Under the pieces are notes generated by a model that was given only the letters and a program-made list of their open reading frames with translations, was not told where the DNA came from and did no database searches. From the NCBI RefSeq assembly GCF_900112225.1, contig NZ_FOLD01000014.1:65858-129857 (forward strand): DNA of 64,000 bases, written 5' to 3'. The stretch's first letter is position 1, and each line of letters opens with the position of its first letter. Origin of the DNA: Massilia yuzhufengensis (lineage in GTDB: Bacteria; Pseudomonadota; Gammaproteobacteria; Burkholderiales; Burkholderiaceae_D). Below are positions 53,436 through 62,472 of this stretch, in pieces. Both the position numbers and the translations under genes were made by a program.

Positions 53436-56080
53436 CCCAGCAGCGGCAACACATCCCCCCGCTCCAGCGGCCGGCTGAATAAAAACCCCTGGTACTCGTC
53501 GCACGCCATCCCGCGCAGCACCGCCAGCTGCGCCTCGGTTTCCACGCCTTCCGCCACCACCTTCAATTTCAGCCCGCGCGCCAGGTTGACGATCGACAGC
53601 GCGATCGCGGCGCTGTCCTCGTCGCGGTCGATGTCGCGCACGAAGGCGCGGTCGACCTTCAGGCGCGAGACCGGGAAGCGCTTCAGGTAGGCCAGGCTGG
53701 AATAGCCGGTGCCGAAATCGTCGATCGCCAGGTCCACCCCGAGGGCGCGGATGTCGTGCATCAGGACGTCCACTTCTTCTTCCCGGCTCATCAGGGCGGT
53801 TTCGGTGATCTCCAGTTCCAGCGAGCCGCGCGGCACCTGGTATTGCGCCAGGCAGCGGCGGATGGTGTCGAGCAGGGACTTCTGGTACAGCTGGCGCGGC
53901 GACAGGTTCACCGCCACCTTCACCGGCCGCCCCAGCTGCGCCGACCACTCGCCCATCTGGCGGCAAGCCTCTTCCAGCACCCAGGCGCCGATCGGGACGA
54001 TCAGGCCGCTGCGCTCGGCGATCGGCACGAACTGCGCCGGCGACACTGCGCCCAGCGCCGGATTGTCCCAGCGCAGCAGGGCCTCGAAGCCGATCACGGC
54101 CTGCTCCTGCACCGTCACCTTGGGCTGGTACACCAGGCGCAATTCGCCATGTTCGAGGGCGCGGCGCAGGTGGGCCTCGATGGTGAGGCGCTGGCCCAGG
54201 CCGGTGTGCATGCCGCTGGAGAAGAAGTGGATGGCGTCGTCCATGTCGGCGCCGGCGCGGGTGCAGGCGCCCTGGGCGCTGCGGTGCAGCTCGTCGGCGT
54301 TGCGGCCGTCCTGCGGGTAGAGCGCGATGCCGAGCACCGGATCGAGGAAGAAGTCGCGCCCATCCACGCTCAAAGGCGCCGCCATCAGCGCGTGCACCTG
54401 CATCGCGAAGCGCTCCACGGCCTGCCGGCCGGCGGCGCCGTCGAGCAGGAAGGCGAATTCGGCGCCGCGGATGCGCGCCACCGCCACCTGCTCGCCACTG
54501 GCGCGGCGCAGCAGCTCCCCGATGTCGCGCAGTGCGCGGTCGCCGGCGTCGTGGCCGAGCAGGTCGACGATCTCGTGCAGGCGTTCGAGCACCAGCGCGA
54601 TCACCGCCAGTTCCTGGCCGCCGCTGCCCGCGATGCGCGCTTCCAGCAGGCGCCAGAACTGGAGCTGGTTGGGCAGCTTGGTGATCGGGTCGAACTCGGT
54701 CAGCCAGGCCAGCCGCGCTTCGGCGCGTTCGCGCTCGGTGATGTCGGTGAGGACGTTGACCAGGTGGGCCTTGCCGTCTTCGGCGGTGAGGCGGCTGGTC
54801 AGCTGGATGACGGTGCGGGTCTCGCCGCTGCCGTCGCGCATGGCGCCGGCCGCGTCCAGGCTGGCGCCATGATCCAGCACGGCGGCGTAGCGGCGCTCGC
54901 GGTCCTGGTCGGCGCCATCGAAGACGCTGCGCTCTTCCAGGCCGGGCAGGGCGTCGAGCGGGCGGCCGACCAGGCGCGCGAAGGCCTCGTTGGCCAGCAC
55001 GATGCGGCGCTCGTCGTCGAGCACCCAGATCGGCGTGCCGACCGCGTTCATGATCGAGGCCAGATAGTCGAAGCGCTTGACCAGCCGCGCTTCGCTGGCC
55101 GACACCAGGTCGATCAGGCGGAACTGGCGGCGCGTGTCGCGCGCCACGCGCCAGGCCAGGAAGGACAGCGCCCCCGCCAGCAGCAGCCAGGACACCAGCG
55201 CGCTCCACATCCTGCCGTACCAGGAATCCAGCGCCACGTCGCGGTTCATGCCGGTGATGATCACCAGCGGATAGCCTTCGACGGTGTCGTAGCCGTACAG
55301 GCGCAGCACGCCGTCGACCGGGCTGGCGGCCTCGAAGGCGCCGCGGCTGGCGCGCGGCAGCTGCTCGCGAAACAGCGGGGTATCGGCGAAGGACTCGCCG
55401 ATGCCGGCCGGGTAGCCGGGGCCGCGGATCAGCATGGTGCCGTCGCGGTGGAGCAGGGTGACCGAGCCGCCGGGGCCCAGTTCGACCGACCGGTACAGGC
55501 GCTCCAGGCGCGCCGAGTCGACCTGCGCCAGCACCGCGCCCGCATACTGGCCGCCGGTGTCGAACACCGGGCGCATGAAGTTCAGGATGCCGTGGCCGGT
55601 CGCGCGGTCGACGTTCGAGATCGTGATGGCGATCGAAGCCGCGCCGGCACCGGCGCTCACGGCGGCAGGTGCGGCCAGGGCGGGCAGGCTGCGCGCCATG
55701 TCGCCCGGCGCCACGCTGGCGGCCAGGCGGCCGGCGGCATCGAACAGGGCCATCCGCGCCAGGTAGGGCCGGGCCGGTCCGGCGTGTTCTTCCAGGAAGC
55801 CGGGCGTCAGCACGCCCGCGCCCCGGGCGCGGTAGAGGGTGGCGGTGCGCTGGGTGGCGCCGTCGATGGCCTGGGCCACGCCGGTGGTCTGGGCGGCAAA
55901 CACGATCGCCACGTTGCGCAAGGTGACCTGCTGCTCGCGCAGCGCGTCCTCGTAGCTGGCGTAGAGCATCGACGCGGTGACCATGCCGAGCGCCGCGATC
56001 AGCCCGGCCGTGACGATCACGAGCCGCGCGCGCGGGTAGGGACGGACGGGCCGCAGCCCGGAGGGATTAGGTGCTTGCAT
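53429..56080 (-). CDS. membrane c-di-GMP phosphodiesterase (PAS, degenerate GGDEF, EAL)
   Basis: An 883-residue inner-membrane protein. TM1 (VIVTAGLIAALGMVTASMLY) and TM2 (ALVSWLLLAGALSFLAW) bracket a periplasmic Cache-like sensor domain, followed by PAS, GGDEF-like and EAL domains. The GGDEF signature reads RGAEF, so cyclase activity is probably absent. The EAL domain keeps FEALLRW, NLSPRQL, LEITETAL, AIDDFGTGYSSL, VVAEGVET and the YQGFLFSRP glutamine, so it should hydrolyse c-di-GMP. ATG 56080 has GGAAAC upstream; an in-frame extension of 33 codons is unlikely. Confidence 0.88.
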   Translation of the reverse strand: MQAPNPSGLRPVRPYPRARLVIVTAGLIAALGMVTASMLYASYEDALREQQVTLRNVAIVFAAQTTGVAQAIDGATQRTATLYRARGAGVLTPGFLEEHAGPARPYLARMALFDAAGRLAASVAPGDMARSLPALAAPAAVSAGAGAASIAITISNVDRATGHGILNFMRPVFDTGGQYAGAVLAQVDSARLERLYRSVELGPGGSVTLLHRDGTMLIRGPGYPAGIGESFADTPLFREQLPRASRGAFEAASPVDGVLRLYGYDTVEGYPLVIITGMNRDVALDSWYGRMWSALVSWLLLAGALSFLAWRVARDTRRQFRLIDLVSASEARLVKRFDYLASIMNAVGTPIWVLDDERRIVLANEAFARLVGRPLDALPGLEERSVFDGADQDRERRYAAVLDHGASLDAAGAMRDGSGETRTVIQLTSRLTAEDGKAHLVNVLTDITERERAEARLAWLTEFDPITKLPNQLQFWRLLEARIAGSGGQELAVIALVLERLHEIVDLLGHDAGDRALRDIGELLRRASGEQVAVARIRGAEFAFLLDGAAGRQAVERFAMQVHALMAAPLSVDGRDFFLDPVLGIALYPQDGRNADELHRSAQGACTRAGADMDDAIHFFSSGMHTGLGQRLTIEAHLRRALEHGELRLVYQPKVTVQEQAVIGFEALLRWDNPALGAVSPAQFVPIAERSGLIVPIGAWVLEEACRQMGEWSAQLGRPVKVAVNLSPRQLYQKSLLDTIRRCLAQYQVPRGSLELEITETALMSREEEVDVLMHDIRALGVDLAIDDFGTGYSSLAYLKRFPVSRLKVDRAFVRDIDRDEDSAAIALSIVNLARGLKLKVVAEGVETEAQLAVLRGMACDEYQGFLFSRPLERGDVLPLLGR

Positions 56081-56167
56081 GTTTCCGCGTCGGCATTTAC
56101 AAAATGACCACGCTGCGATTCTACATGCGCTGCGGCATGCGCAGCGCCCGCTGCGTTGCCATGCAAA

Positions 56168-56189
56168 ACGGCCGGGCAAGCCCGGCCGT
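56168..56189 (-). terminator. intrinsic terminator of small membrane protein gene
   Basis: A perfect 10-bp stem ACGGCCGGGC/GCCCGGCCGT with a 2-base centre is followed on the minus strand by TTTTGC, 24 nt beyond the stop of the 126-residue gene. It is a strong rho-independent terminator. Confidence 0.75.
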
Positions 56190-56212
56190 CGAGGGAGGTG
56201 AAAACGCGTGGG

Positions 56213-56593
56213 TCAGGCGGCCGGATGGACCGCGTGGGCCTTGCGGTTGCGGTTGCGGCTGGCCAGGTACCAGATGATCGCCAGCGGCACCAGCAACGGC
56301 AGCAGCAGCGGCGAGATCGCCAGCGCCACCGCGACCGCCGCCACGATCAGCGCTCCCAGCAGCAGCACGCCCAGGCCGGCGAACACCACCGCCAGGACCA
56401 CGCCCACCACCAGCAGCACGAAGCCCGCGATGATGGTGCCGCCGCCCGCGAACAGCAGCGCCAGCAGGGCGCCCAGCGGCCCGTCGAATTCCTCGCCGTC
56501 GATGTGGAAATTCATGTAGCCGACGTCGGTGGCGACCTCCCACAGCAGCAGGGCGAACAGGAAAAGGATGATGTATGGGGCGTACTTTTTCAT
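56213..56593 (-). CDS. small polytopic membrane protein
   Basis: A 126-residue hydrophobic protein. ATG 56593 has GAGGAA 7 nt upstream and begins KKYAPYIILFLFALLLW. Two long hydrophobic regions (FAGGGTIIAGFVLLVVGVVLAVVFAGLGVLLLG and LLLPLLVPLAIIWYLA) follow a short acidic segment FHIDGEEFDGP. The frame remains open to 56995, but nothing there looks like protein. No recognised family. A terminator lies beyond its stop; the 57-kb flank provides its own promoter. Confidence 0.72.
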   Translation of the reverse strand: MKKYAPYIILFLFALLLWEVATDVGYMNFHIDGEEFDGPLGALLALLFAGGGTIIAGFVLLVVGVVLAVVFAGLGVLLLGALIVAAVAVALAISPLLLPLLVPLAIIWYLASRNRNRKAHAVHPAA

Positions 56594-56786
56594 GGCGTTC
56601 CTCATCAGGTGGTGTGGTGGATTGCGTTTGGATGAACGAACTGTAAGCGCGCACGTCTGCACGGGCCATGGCTTTGCGACAGGCTGCAATTTTCGCGCGC
56701 CGGGACGCGCGCAAGGGCGATAAAAGGGAGCGCTTGACGTGCAAATCAGATGCAGCCATGAGGAAACGAACGTGGTCGATTTGGCC

Positions 56787-56814
56787 TTGCAATCAACCCA
56801 TCGTTTCCTATACT
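56787..56814 (+). promoter_or_regulatory. sigma-70-like promoter for small ORF at 56844
   Basis: TTGCAA (56787-56792) and TATACT (56809-56814) are spaced by 16 bp, 30 nt ahead of ATG 56844. The rest of the 56594-56843 gap shows nothing else. Confidence 0.5.
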
Positions 56815-56843
56815 GACAGCCTGCTCTGTAACAGGGGGATCCT

Positions 56844-57065
56844 ATGCACGCTGTCATCCAGAAACCTGGGGACCACCTGGCCGCTCTGCAACCTGTGTTG
56901 GCCAACAGTGGTCCCAAGGGACCGCCATCGGCGCCGCCAAGCATTCCGCCGATCATCATCAATCCGTTTAACCGGGAAACACCGATTCCCGCCATCGATC
57001 CACGCCATGTCCCGGCCGGCCCGCCCCTGCGGCCGCCCGCGCCGCCCGCCTGGCGCTTCGCTTGA
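56844..57065 (+). CDS. 73-residue proline-rich small protein
   Basis: A small ORF behind the promoter above, with GGGGGATCCT upstream of ATG. It begins MHAVIQKPGDHLAALQPV and is dominated by proline (PKGPPSAPPSIPPIIINP; PPLRPPAPPAW). It is likely unstructured. No homology recognised. Its own promoter and spacing make it credible, but coding potential is uncertain. Confidence 0.5.
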   Translation: MHAVIQKPGDHLAALQPVLANSGPKGPPSAPPSIPPIIINPFNRETPIPAIDPRHVPAGPPLRPPAPPAWRFA

Positions 57066-57167
57066 CGCCCGCTGCGCCCGTTTTCCTGGCCCGCGCATGC
57101 GTGCGGGCTTCTTCATGCGCCCGCTTTCCTCTATGATCGCTGCTTTGATGCACAAGGAAGCACGACC

Positions 57168-57674
57168 ATGAACGACCATATCGATCACGACGAAGACGGC
57201 GCCGAAGCCGGCCCGGTCCAGGAACCCCGCCTGTGGCAGGGCAACGGCTGGACCGCGCGCGTCATCAAGAACGAGGACGACGAAGGCTGGGCCGTGGCCA
57301 TGATCAAGGACGGCGAGCCGGAACCGGCCCTGGTCGGCCCCTGGACCATGGGCCGCGACAAGAAAAACCCGAAGCCGCTCGATGTCAACGCCTTCAATAC
57401 CCTGGTCAAGACGGCCTCCGAAGTCATCCGCCGCCACGAGCAGCACCTGCACGCCATCCTGCACAAGAACCTGATGGTGTGGACCGAAGCGCATGGCAAC
57501 CTGAAGGTCACGCTCGACATCGTGCCGGAAGACGACGACCCCTACGGCATGCTGGCCGCCACCGACGAGATGAGCGAGCAGCTGGCCCGGGTGCGGGTGC
57601 CGGCCAGCTTCAAGCTCACGCAGGCCAGCGCCACCGCCTGGATCGAGAGCGGCTTCCGCGCCCCGCGCGCGTAA
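57168..57674 (+). CDS. conserved-looking hypothetical protein
   Basis: A 168-residue soluble protein with no recognised family. It has an acidic N-terminus (NDHIDHDEDGAEAG), then WQGNGWTARVIKNEDDEGWAVAMIKDGEPEP, and a helix LVKTASEVIRRHEQHLHAIL. The last third shows alternating strands. ATG 57168 has AAGGAAG upstream. Neighbours give no functional clue; it lies between a proline-rich ORF and a histidine kinase. Confidence 0.72.
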   Translation: MNDHIDHDEDGAEAGPVQEPRLWQGNGWTARVIKNEDDEGWAVAMIKDGEPEPALVGPWTMGRDKKNPKPLDVNAFNTLVKTASEVIRRHEQHLHAILHKNLMVWTEAHGNLKVTLDIVPEDDDPYGMLAATDEMSEQLARVRVPASFKLTQASATAWIESGFRAPRA

Positions 57675-57770
57675 ACCGCGCCAAAAGCCACACCTGGCCT
57701 ACATTGCGCTTCGGCTGGCGCGTCCGAGCTGTTAGTATTTCCCCTATGCATTTATTACTTTGGGGAAGCA

Positions 57771-59711
57771 ATGGAACGTCTTGACCGGCTGGAAGCGGTC
57801 CAGTCGATGCTGCTCGAAATCGGGCAGCTGTCGACCACCTGCAGCGACATTACCGATTTCATCGGCGCGGTGCACCGCGCGCTCGGCCGCATCATGTATG
57901 CGGCCAACTTCTATGTGGCGCTGTGCGACCGCGAAGACGGGACCATCCGCTTCCCTTACTTCGTCGACGAGACCGACGACGAAGTGCCGGCCCCGGGCCA
58001 GCGCGTGCCGCTGGCCGCGCCGGAGCAGTCGCCCACGTCCTGGGTGGTGGTAAACCGCCAGCGCCTGATGATCACGGCCGACGACTTCAAGGCGCGCGAG
58101 CGCGAAGGCATGCAGTGGGGCCACGGCAGCGCGGCCGAACACTGGATGGGCGCGCCGCTTCTGGACCGCCACCAGCAGGCGCTGGGCGCCATCGTCATCC
58201 AGAGCTATACCAAGAACATCACCTACAGCGAGGAAGACCAGGCGCTGTTCTCGCAGATCGCGATGCATGTGTCGAACGCGCTGCAGGGCCTGCAGAGCAT
58301 GGACCGGCTCGAGCGCGCGGTGGAGGAGCGCACTGCCGCGCTGGCGCATGAGGTGTCCGAGCGCAGCCGCGCCGAGCAGGTGCAGCACGCGCTGTACCAG
58401 ATCGCCAACCTGTCGGCGCAGGCGCTCGACACCGGGACGCTCAGCGCCAGCCTGCACCGCATCATCGGCGAGCTGATGGTGGCGAAGAACTTCCTGATCG
58501 GCCTGTACCACCCCGACACCCGTGAAATCAGCATTCCCTATTTCGTGGACGAGAAGGACCGCGAGGCGCCGGTAAAACGCTTCCCGCTCGGGATGGCGAT
58601 GTGTTCCTATGTGTTGTCGAGCAAGCAGGCGCAGCTCCACGACGCCACCAGCTTCGGCCACCTGGTGGCCAACGGCCTGGTGCAGGAGCCGCTGGGGAAC
58701 ACCGGCATCGCCAGCTGGATGGGCGCGCCGATGCTGGTGCACGAGCAGCCCTACGGCGTGCTGGTCGTGCAGAGCTACGACCCGTCCATTCTCTACACCA
58801 AGGCCGACCTCGACCTGCTGGCCTTCATGGCCAGCCACGTCGCCGTGGCGCTGGCGCGCATGCAGGCCGACCGCAAGATCCGCAAGACCAAGGAAACCCT
58901 GGAAGCGCAGAACGCGGCCCTGAACGAAGCGCTGCACAAGCTGCAGGAAGCGCAGTCGGAACTGGTGCGCCAGGAAAAGCTGGCCTCGCTCGGCCGCCTG
59001 GTGGCCGGCGTCGCGCACGAGATCAACACCCCGCTGGGCATCTGCGTGACCGCGACCAGCCACCTGGTGCAGGAACTCAAGCTCACGCGCGAGGAGCTGG
59101 CGGAAGGCAGCATGACCGAAGACAGCCTGGCATCCTTCCTCGACATCGTCGACCAGTCGCTGCGCATCATGACCACCAATACCCAGCGCGCGGCAAGCCT
59201 GGTACGCAGCTTCAAGCAGGTGGCGGTGGACCAGTCCTCGGACGATATCCGCAACTTCAACCTGTGCACCTACCTCAATGAGGTGCTGCTGTCGCTGCAG
59301 CCCAAGCTCAAGGGCCGCCCGGTGAAGGTGGAAGTCGACTGCCCGAAAGACCTGGTGCTCGACAGCTTCCCGGGCGCGGTGTCGCAGATCGTCACCAACA
59401 TGGTCGTGAATTCGCTGGTGCACGGCTTCGAGCACGAGCAGCCGGGCCGCATCGCGATCAAGGTGGCGCGGGAGGGCGAGGACGTGGTGTTCGACTACGC
59501 CGACGACGGCGCGGGCATGGATGCGCAGACGCTGGACAAGCTGTTCGATCCGTTCTTCACCACCAAGCGTGGTACGGGCGGCAGCGGGCTGGGAGCGCAC
59601 ATCCTGTACAACCTGGTGACCGGACCGCTGGGCGGGAGCGTGAAGGTCGAGAGCGCGCCGGGGCAGGGGTTGCGGTACCAGTTGCGGTTTCCGCAGTCGC
59701 GGAAAAAATGA
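57771..59711 (+). CDS. tandem-GAF sensor histidine kinase
   Basis: A 646-residue soluble kinase. Two GAF domains (about residues 15-185 and 205-365) share DREDGTIRFPYFVDE / DTREISIPYFVDE and MGAPLLDRHQQALGAIVIQSY / MGAPMLVHEQPYGVLVVQSY. A coiled coil (EALHKLQEAQSELVRQEKLASLG) connects to the phosphoacceptor H416 in GVAHEINTPLGIC. The ATPase has VVNSLVHGFEHE, DDGAGMD and GSGLGAHIL. It senses a cytoplasmic ligand or redox state. It converges on a DUF3369/HD-GYP response regulator, a plausible partner. The ribosome site GGGGAAG precedes ATG 57771. Confidence 0.88.
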   Translation: MERLDRLEAVQSMLLEIGQLSTTCSDITDFIGAVHRALGRIMYAANFYVALCDREDGTIRFPYFVDETDDEVPAPGQRVPLAAPEQSPTSWVVVNRQRLMITADDFKAREREGMQWGHGSAAEHWMGAPLLDRHQQALGAIVIQSYTKNITYSEEDQALFSQIAMHVSNALQGLQSMDRLERAVEERTAALAHEVSERSRAEQVQHALYQIANLSAQALDTGTLSASLHRIIGELMVAKNFLIGLYHPDTREISIPYFVDEKDREAPVKRFPLGMAMCSYVLSSKQAQLHDATSFGHLVANGLVQEPLGNTGIASWMGAPMLVHEQPYGVLVVQSYDPSILYTKADLDLLAFMASHVAVALARMQADRKIRKTKETLEAQNAALNEALHKLQEAQSELVRQEKLASLGRLVAGVAHEINTPLGICVTATSHLVQELKLTREELAEGSMTEDSLASFLDIVDQSLRIMTTNTQRAASLVRSFKQVAVDQSSDDIRNFNLCTYLNEVLLSLQPKLKGRPVKVEVDCPKDLVLDSFPGAVSQIVTNMVVNSLVHGFEHEQPGRIAIKVAREGEDVVFDYADDGAGMDAQTLDKLFDPFFTTKRGTGGSGLGAHILYNLVTGPLGGSVKVESAPGQGLRYQLRFPQSRKK

Positions 59712-59825
59712 TGTGAGGGGTGGACGGGGCGTTTCGATCGCGCCTCAGTTCACCCGCACCCGCTGATCCGTCGTACCGGCCAATTTTGCGTGCGTACTGA
59801 CTACGGTTGCGCTAGTGGAGCGCGA

Positions 59826-59876
59826 CGAAATTGGGTCCCGGCCTGCGCCGGGACGACGGTCTTGAGGCTAACGATC
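59826..59876. repeat. REP-like element R4, abutting the HD-GYP stop
   Basis: ACGAAATTGG, stem GTCCCGGC (59835-59842)/GCCGGGAC (59847-59854), GACGGTC and GGCTAACGA. It ends where the TGA stop of the HD-GYP gene (59875-59877) begins and lies between convergent genes. Confidence 0.77.
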
Positions 59877-61380
59877 AATCCGGCCACTGGTCATTGATCG
59901 CCAGCGCCTTGTCCATATTCTTGATTAACAAATCCACATACTTCGGATCCAGGTGGTGCCCCGCCACTTCGCGCAGGTGCTCCGTTACCTTCTCCGCCGG
60001 CCACGCATCCTTGTAGCAGCGCTTGTGGCTCAACGCGTCGAACACGTCGGCCACCGCCACGATGCGCGCGTACGGGTGGATTGCTTCGCCCTTGAGGCCC
60101 TGCGGATAGCCGGAGCCATCGAATTTCTCGTGGTGCTGGTGGGCGATCACGGCGGCGGCCTTCAGGATCGGGCGCTGGGAGCCATCGAGGATCTGCAGGC
60201 CCACGGTCGGGTGCTGCTTCATGATCTCCCACTCTTCCTCGTTCAGGCGGCCCGGCTTGAGCAGCACGGCGTCGGGGGTGGCGATCTTGCCGACGTCGTG
60301 CATCGGGGCGGCGTGCATCAGGGTGGCGGTTTCGTCTTCCGGCATGCCGGAAGCCTGCGCCAGCAGGTAGCACACCTGCGACATGCGGCGCACGTGGTTG
60401 CCCGCTTCGTGCGAACGCGATTCCACCACGTCGCCCAGGCGCAGGATCAGCTCGGCCTGGGTATCGGTGATTTCCTGGTTCAGCAGGATGTTATCGAAGG
60501 CGATCGCCACGCCCGAACAGAACACCTCGAGCAGCTGGGCGTCGATCTCCGCGATCTCTTCCACGCCCTTGAGCACCAGCAGCGATGCCTTGCCGCTGCT
60601 GTTCGGGAAGTAGCCGACGTAGGTGTCGCCGTGCAGGCGCGAGATGCGGTTGTGGCGGGCGTCGTCGAGCTTGGCCACCAGTTCCGGGCCGATCTCGTCG
60701 CCGCCAAGCTCGCCGATCTGGGCCAGCACTTCGTACTGGCTCTCGCCGGTGATCACGCTGGCGCCCTTCAGGCGCAGCAGCATGCTTTGCTCCAGGCGCA
60801 GCAGCGCCACCACCTGCTGCAGCAGGCCATTGGCGAAATCCTTCAGGTTACGCTGCTGGAAAATATGGGCCGAGGCGGCGATCACGCGCTCCAGGCCTTC
60901 GCGGTAGGTGTGCTGCACGCGGCGCGCTTCCTCGACCTTCATGATGTCGCGGTAGGCGCGCAGCGCGGCAAAGGTGGTCGTGAACAGCTTGGTGCGATCG
61001 AGCTCGGTCTTTTCCTTGTAGTCGTTGATGTCGTAGTCGACGATCACGCGCTCTTCCGGGGCCTGGCCCGGCTGGCCGGTGCGCAGCACGATGCGGGTGA
61101 ACTGGTTGTCCAGGTCCTGGCGCATCCAGCGCGCCACTTCCAGGCCGCTGTCTTCGCGCTCCATCACGACGTCGAGGAAAACCAGCGCGATGTCCTTCTC
61201 GCGCGCCAGCACTTCCTTGGCCTCCGCGCCGCTGTACGCGTGCACGAAGCTCAGCGCCCGGCCGTCAAGGCGGAAGCGCGACAGGGTCAGCTTGGTGATG
61301 TCATGGATATCCGGCTCGTCGTCGACAAGCAGGACTTTCCATGGAGCCAGCTTTGGCGTAGCGGAAGACAAAAAGGACAT
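59875..61380 (-). CDS. DUF3369 response regulator with HD-GYP domain
   Basis: A 501-residue protein with an N-terminal receiver (VLLVDDEPDI, D70 in VFLDVVME), a central DUF3369 domain (about residues 155-310) and a C-terminal HD-GYP phosphodiesterase (H361/D362 in HDVGKIATPDAV, then HHEKFDGSGYP). The metal-binding residues appear intact, suggesting c-di-GMP hydrolysis on phosphorylation. DUF3369 regulators often partner with GAF kinases. It converges on the tandem-GAF kinase at 57771, separated by a REP hairpin. The start at 61380 has only a weak ribosome site. Confidence 0.89.
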   Translation of the reverse strand: MSFLSSATPKLAPWKVLLVDDEPDIHDITKLTLSRFRLDGRALSFVHAYSGAEAKEVLAREKDIALVFLDVVMEREDSGLEVARWMRQDLDNQFTRIVLRTGQPGQAPEERVIVDYDINDYKEKTELDRTKLFTTTFAALRAYRDIMKVEEARRVQHTYREGLERVIAASAHIFQQRNLKDFANGLLQQVVALLRLEQSMLLRLKGASVITGESQYEVLAQIGELGGDEIGPELVAKLDDARHNRISRLHGDTYVGYFPNSSGKASLLVLKGVEEIAEIDAQLLEVFCSGVAIAFDNILLNQEITDTQAELILRLGDVVESRSHEAGNHVRRMSQVCYLLAQASGMPEDETATLMHAAPMHDVGKIATPDAVLLKPGRLNEEEWEIMKQHPTVGLQILDGSQRPILKAAAVIAHQHHEKFDGSGYPQGLKGEAIHPYARIVAVADVFDALSHKRCYKDAWPAEKVTEHLREVAGHHLDPKYVDLLIKNMDKALAINDQWPD

Positions 61381-61573
61381 GAGGTTAACCGTTACCTTGG
61401 GTTGATCGTTCGCAAACTCGATGGGCGGAAAACTGCTAATTAATGCCGCACGCCAAATCGATTGTAGTACGGCAATCTGCCATTAACAACAGGCAACATT
61501 AAAAGTGTTGGTTAACGATGTCACAGAACAGCAGGCTATGAGCAATAGGTAAAGAAACGCGGGAAAAACGCAC

Positions 61574-62314
61574 TCAGGTATAGCGTTTCTGGCAGCGTTC
61601 GCAGTAGAAGCTGCGCCGGTTGCTGCGGCCGAGATTGGCCTTGAGGTAGGGGATGTCGCAGCGCGGGCAGGTGCGCTTGGCGTGGACCAGCCAGTGCTGC
61701 TTGAGCACGTGCTGGCGCTTCCATTCCAGGAAATCGAAGCTGTATTGACGCGCCTCGTCGACCAGCGCGCGCAGTTTCGGGGCCGGCAGGGCGCCGACCG
61801 TCGACAGCGGATGCACGCGGATGCGGAACAGCACTTCATTCTTGATGATATTGCCGACCCCGGAAAAGATATCCTGGTCGAGCAGGGCGTCGCAGGCCAG
61901 CATGTCGGGGTTGGCGCGCAGCTTCTTGCGCGCCTTTTTCGGGTCCCAGGTGTCCGACATGACGTCGGCGCTGAAATCGTAGGCCTCGTACTCGGCCCGG
62001 TCGAGCTCGCGGATCGCGCAGGCGTACAGGTTCAGCACGTCGCCGCCATCGGTCTCGATCGACAGGCGCGGTATTTTTCCTTCGCGTCCTTCATTGACCC
62101 GGTAGGTGCCGAACAGCAGGAAATGCACCCGCAACACCATTTCCGGCGTGTCGATCAGCAGGTGCTTGCCCCAGGTGCGGATGCTGGTGATCGGCTGGCC
62201 GACCAGGCGCGCCGGATCGAAGGCGCGGACGTTGCCGTCGGCGCGCACGATCTGCTGGCCGGCAAAATCGGTAACCAGTTCCTTCAAAATATATAGCGAT
62301 GGACCTTCTGGCAC
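61574..62314 (-). CDS. nei: Nei/Fpg-family DNA glycosylase (endonuclease VIII-like)
   Basis: A 246-residue base-excision glycosylase/AP lyase. The active N-terminus is PEG (MPEGPSLYILKELV), with a helix-two-turn-helix DQDIFSGVGNIIKNE and a C-terminal zinc finger (TCPRCD..YCERCQKRY). These mark the Fpg/Nei family; the PEGPS start and finger spacing fit Nei better than Fpg. It removes oxidised bases. It begins at GTG 62314 with AAGGAG 8 nt upstream. It is divergent from a DUF3016 gene. Confidence 0.9.
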   Translation of the reverse strand: MPEGPSLYILKELVTDFAGQQIVRADGNVRAFDPARLVGQPITSIRTWGKHLLIDTPEMVLRVHFLLFGTYRVNEGREGKIPRLSIETDGGDVLNLYACAIRELDRAEYEAYDFSADVMSDTWDPKKARKKLRANPDMLACDALLDQDIFSGVGNIIKNEVLFRIRVHPLSTVGALPAPKLRALVDEARQYSFDFLEWKRQHVLKQHWLVHAKRTCPRCDIPYLKANLGRSNRRSFYCERCQKRYT

Positions 62315-62406
62315 GGTGCGATCTCCTTGCGGCCATTGTCGGCCGGGCCGGGGAACCGGCCTGTGCGGGGCCTAACGTAGATCAATACAACCTGACAAAA
62401 GCGATA

Positions 62407-62435
62407 GTGGACGGTACGCGCAAATGGCGTATATT
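62407..62435 (+). promoter_or_regulatory. promoter of first DUF3016 gene
   Basis: GTGGAC (62407-62412) and TATATT (62430-62435) at 17-bp spacing. The adjacent string CAAATGGCGTATATTC recurs almost identically at 63070-63085 before the second copy. Confidence 0.5.
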
Positions 62436-62472
62436 CCACGATGGGTAAATCTGGAACAATATAGGGAGACCG

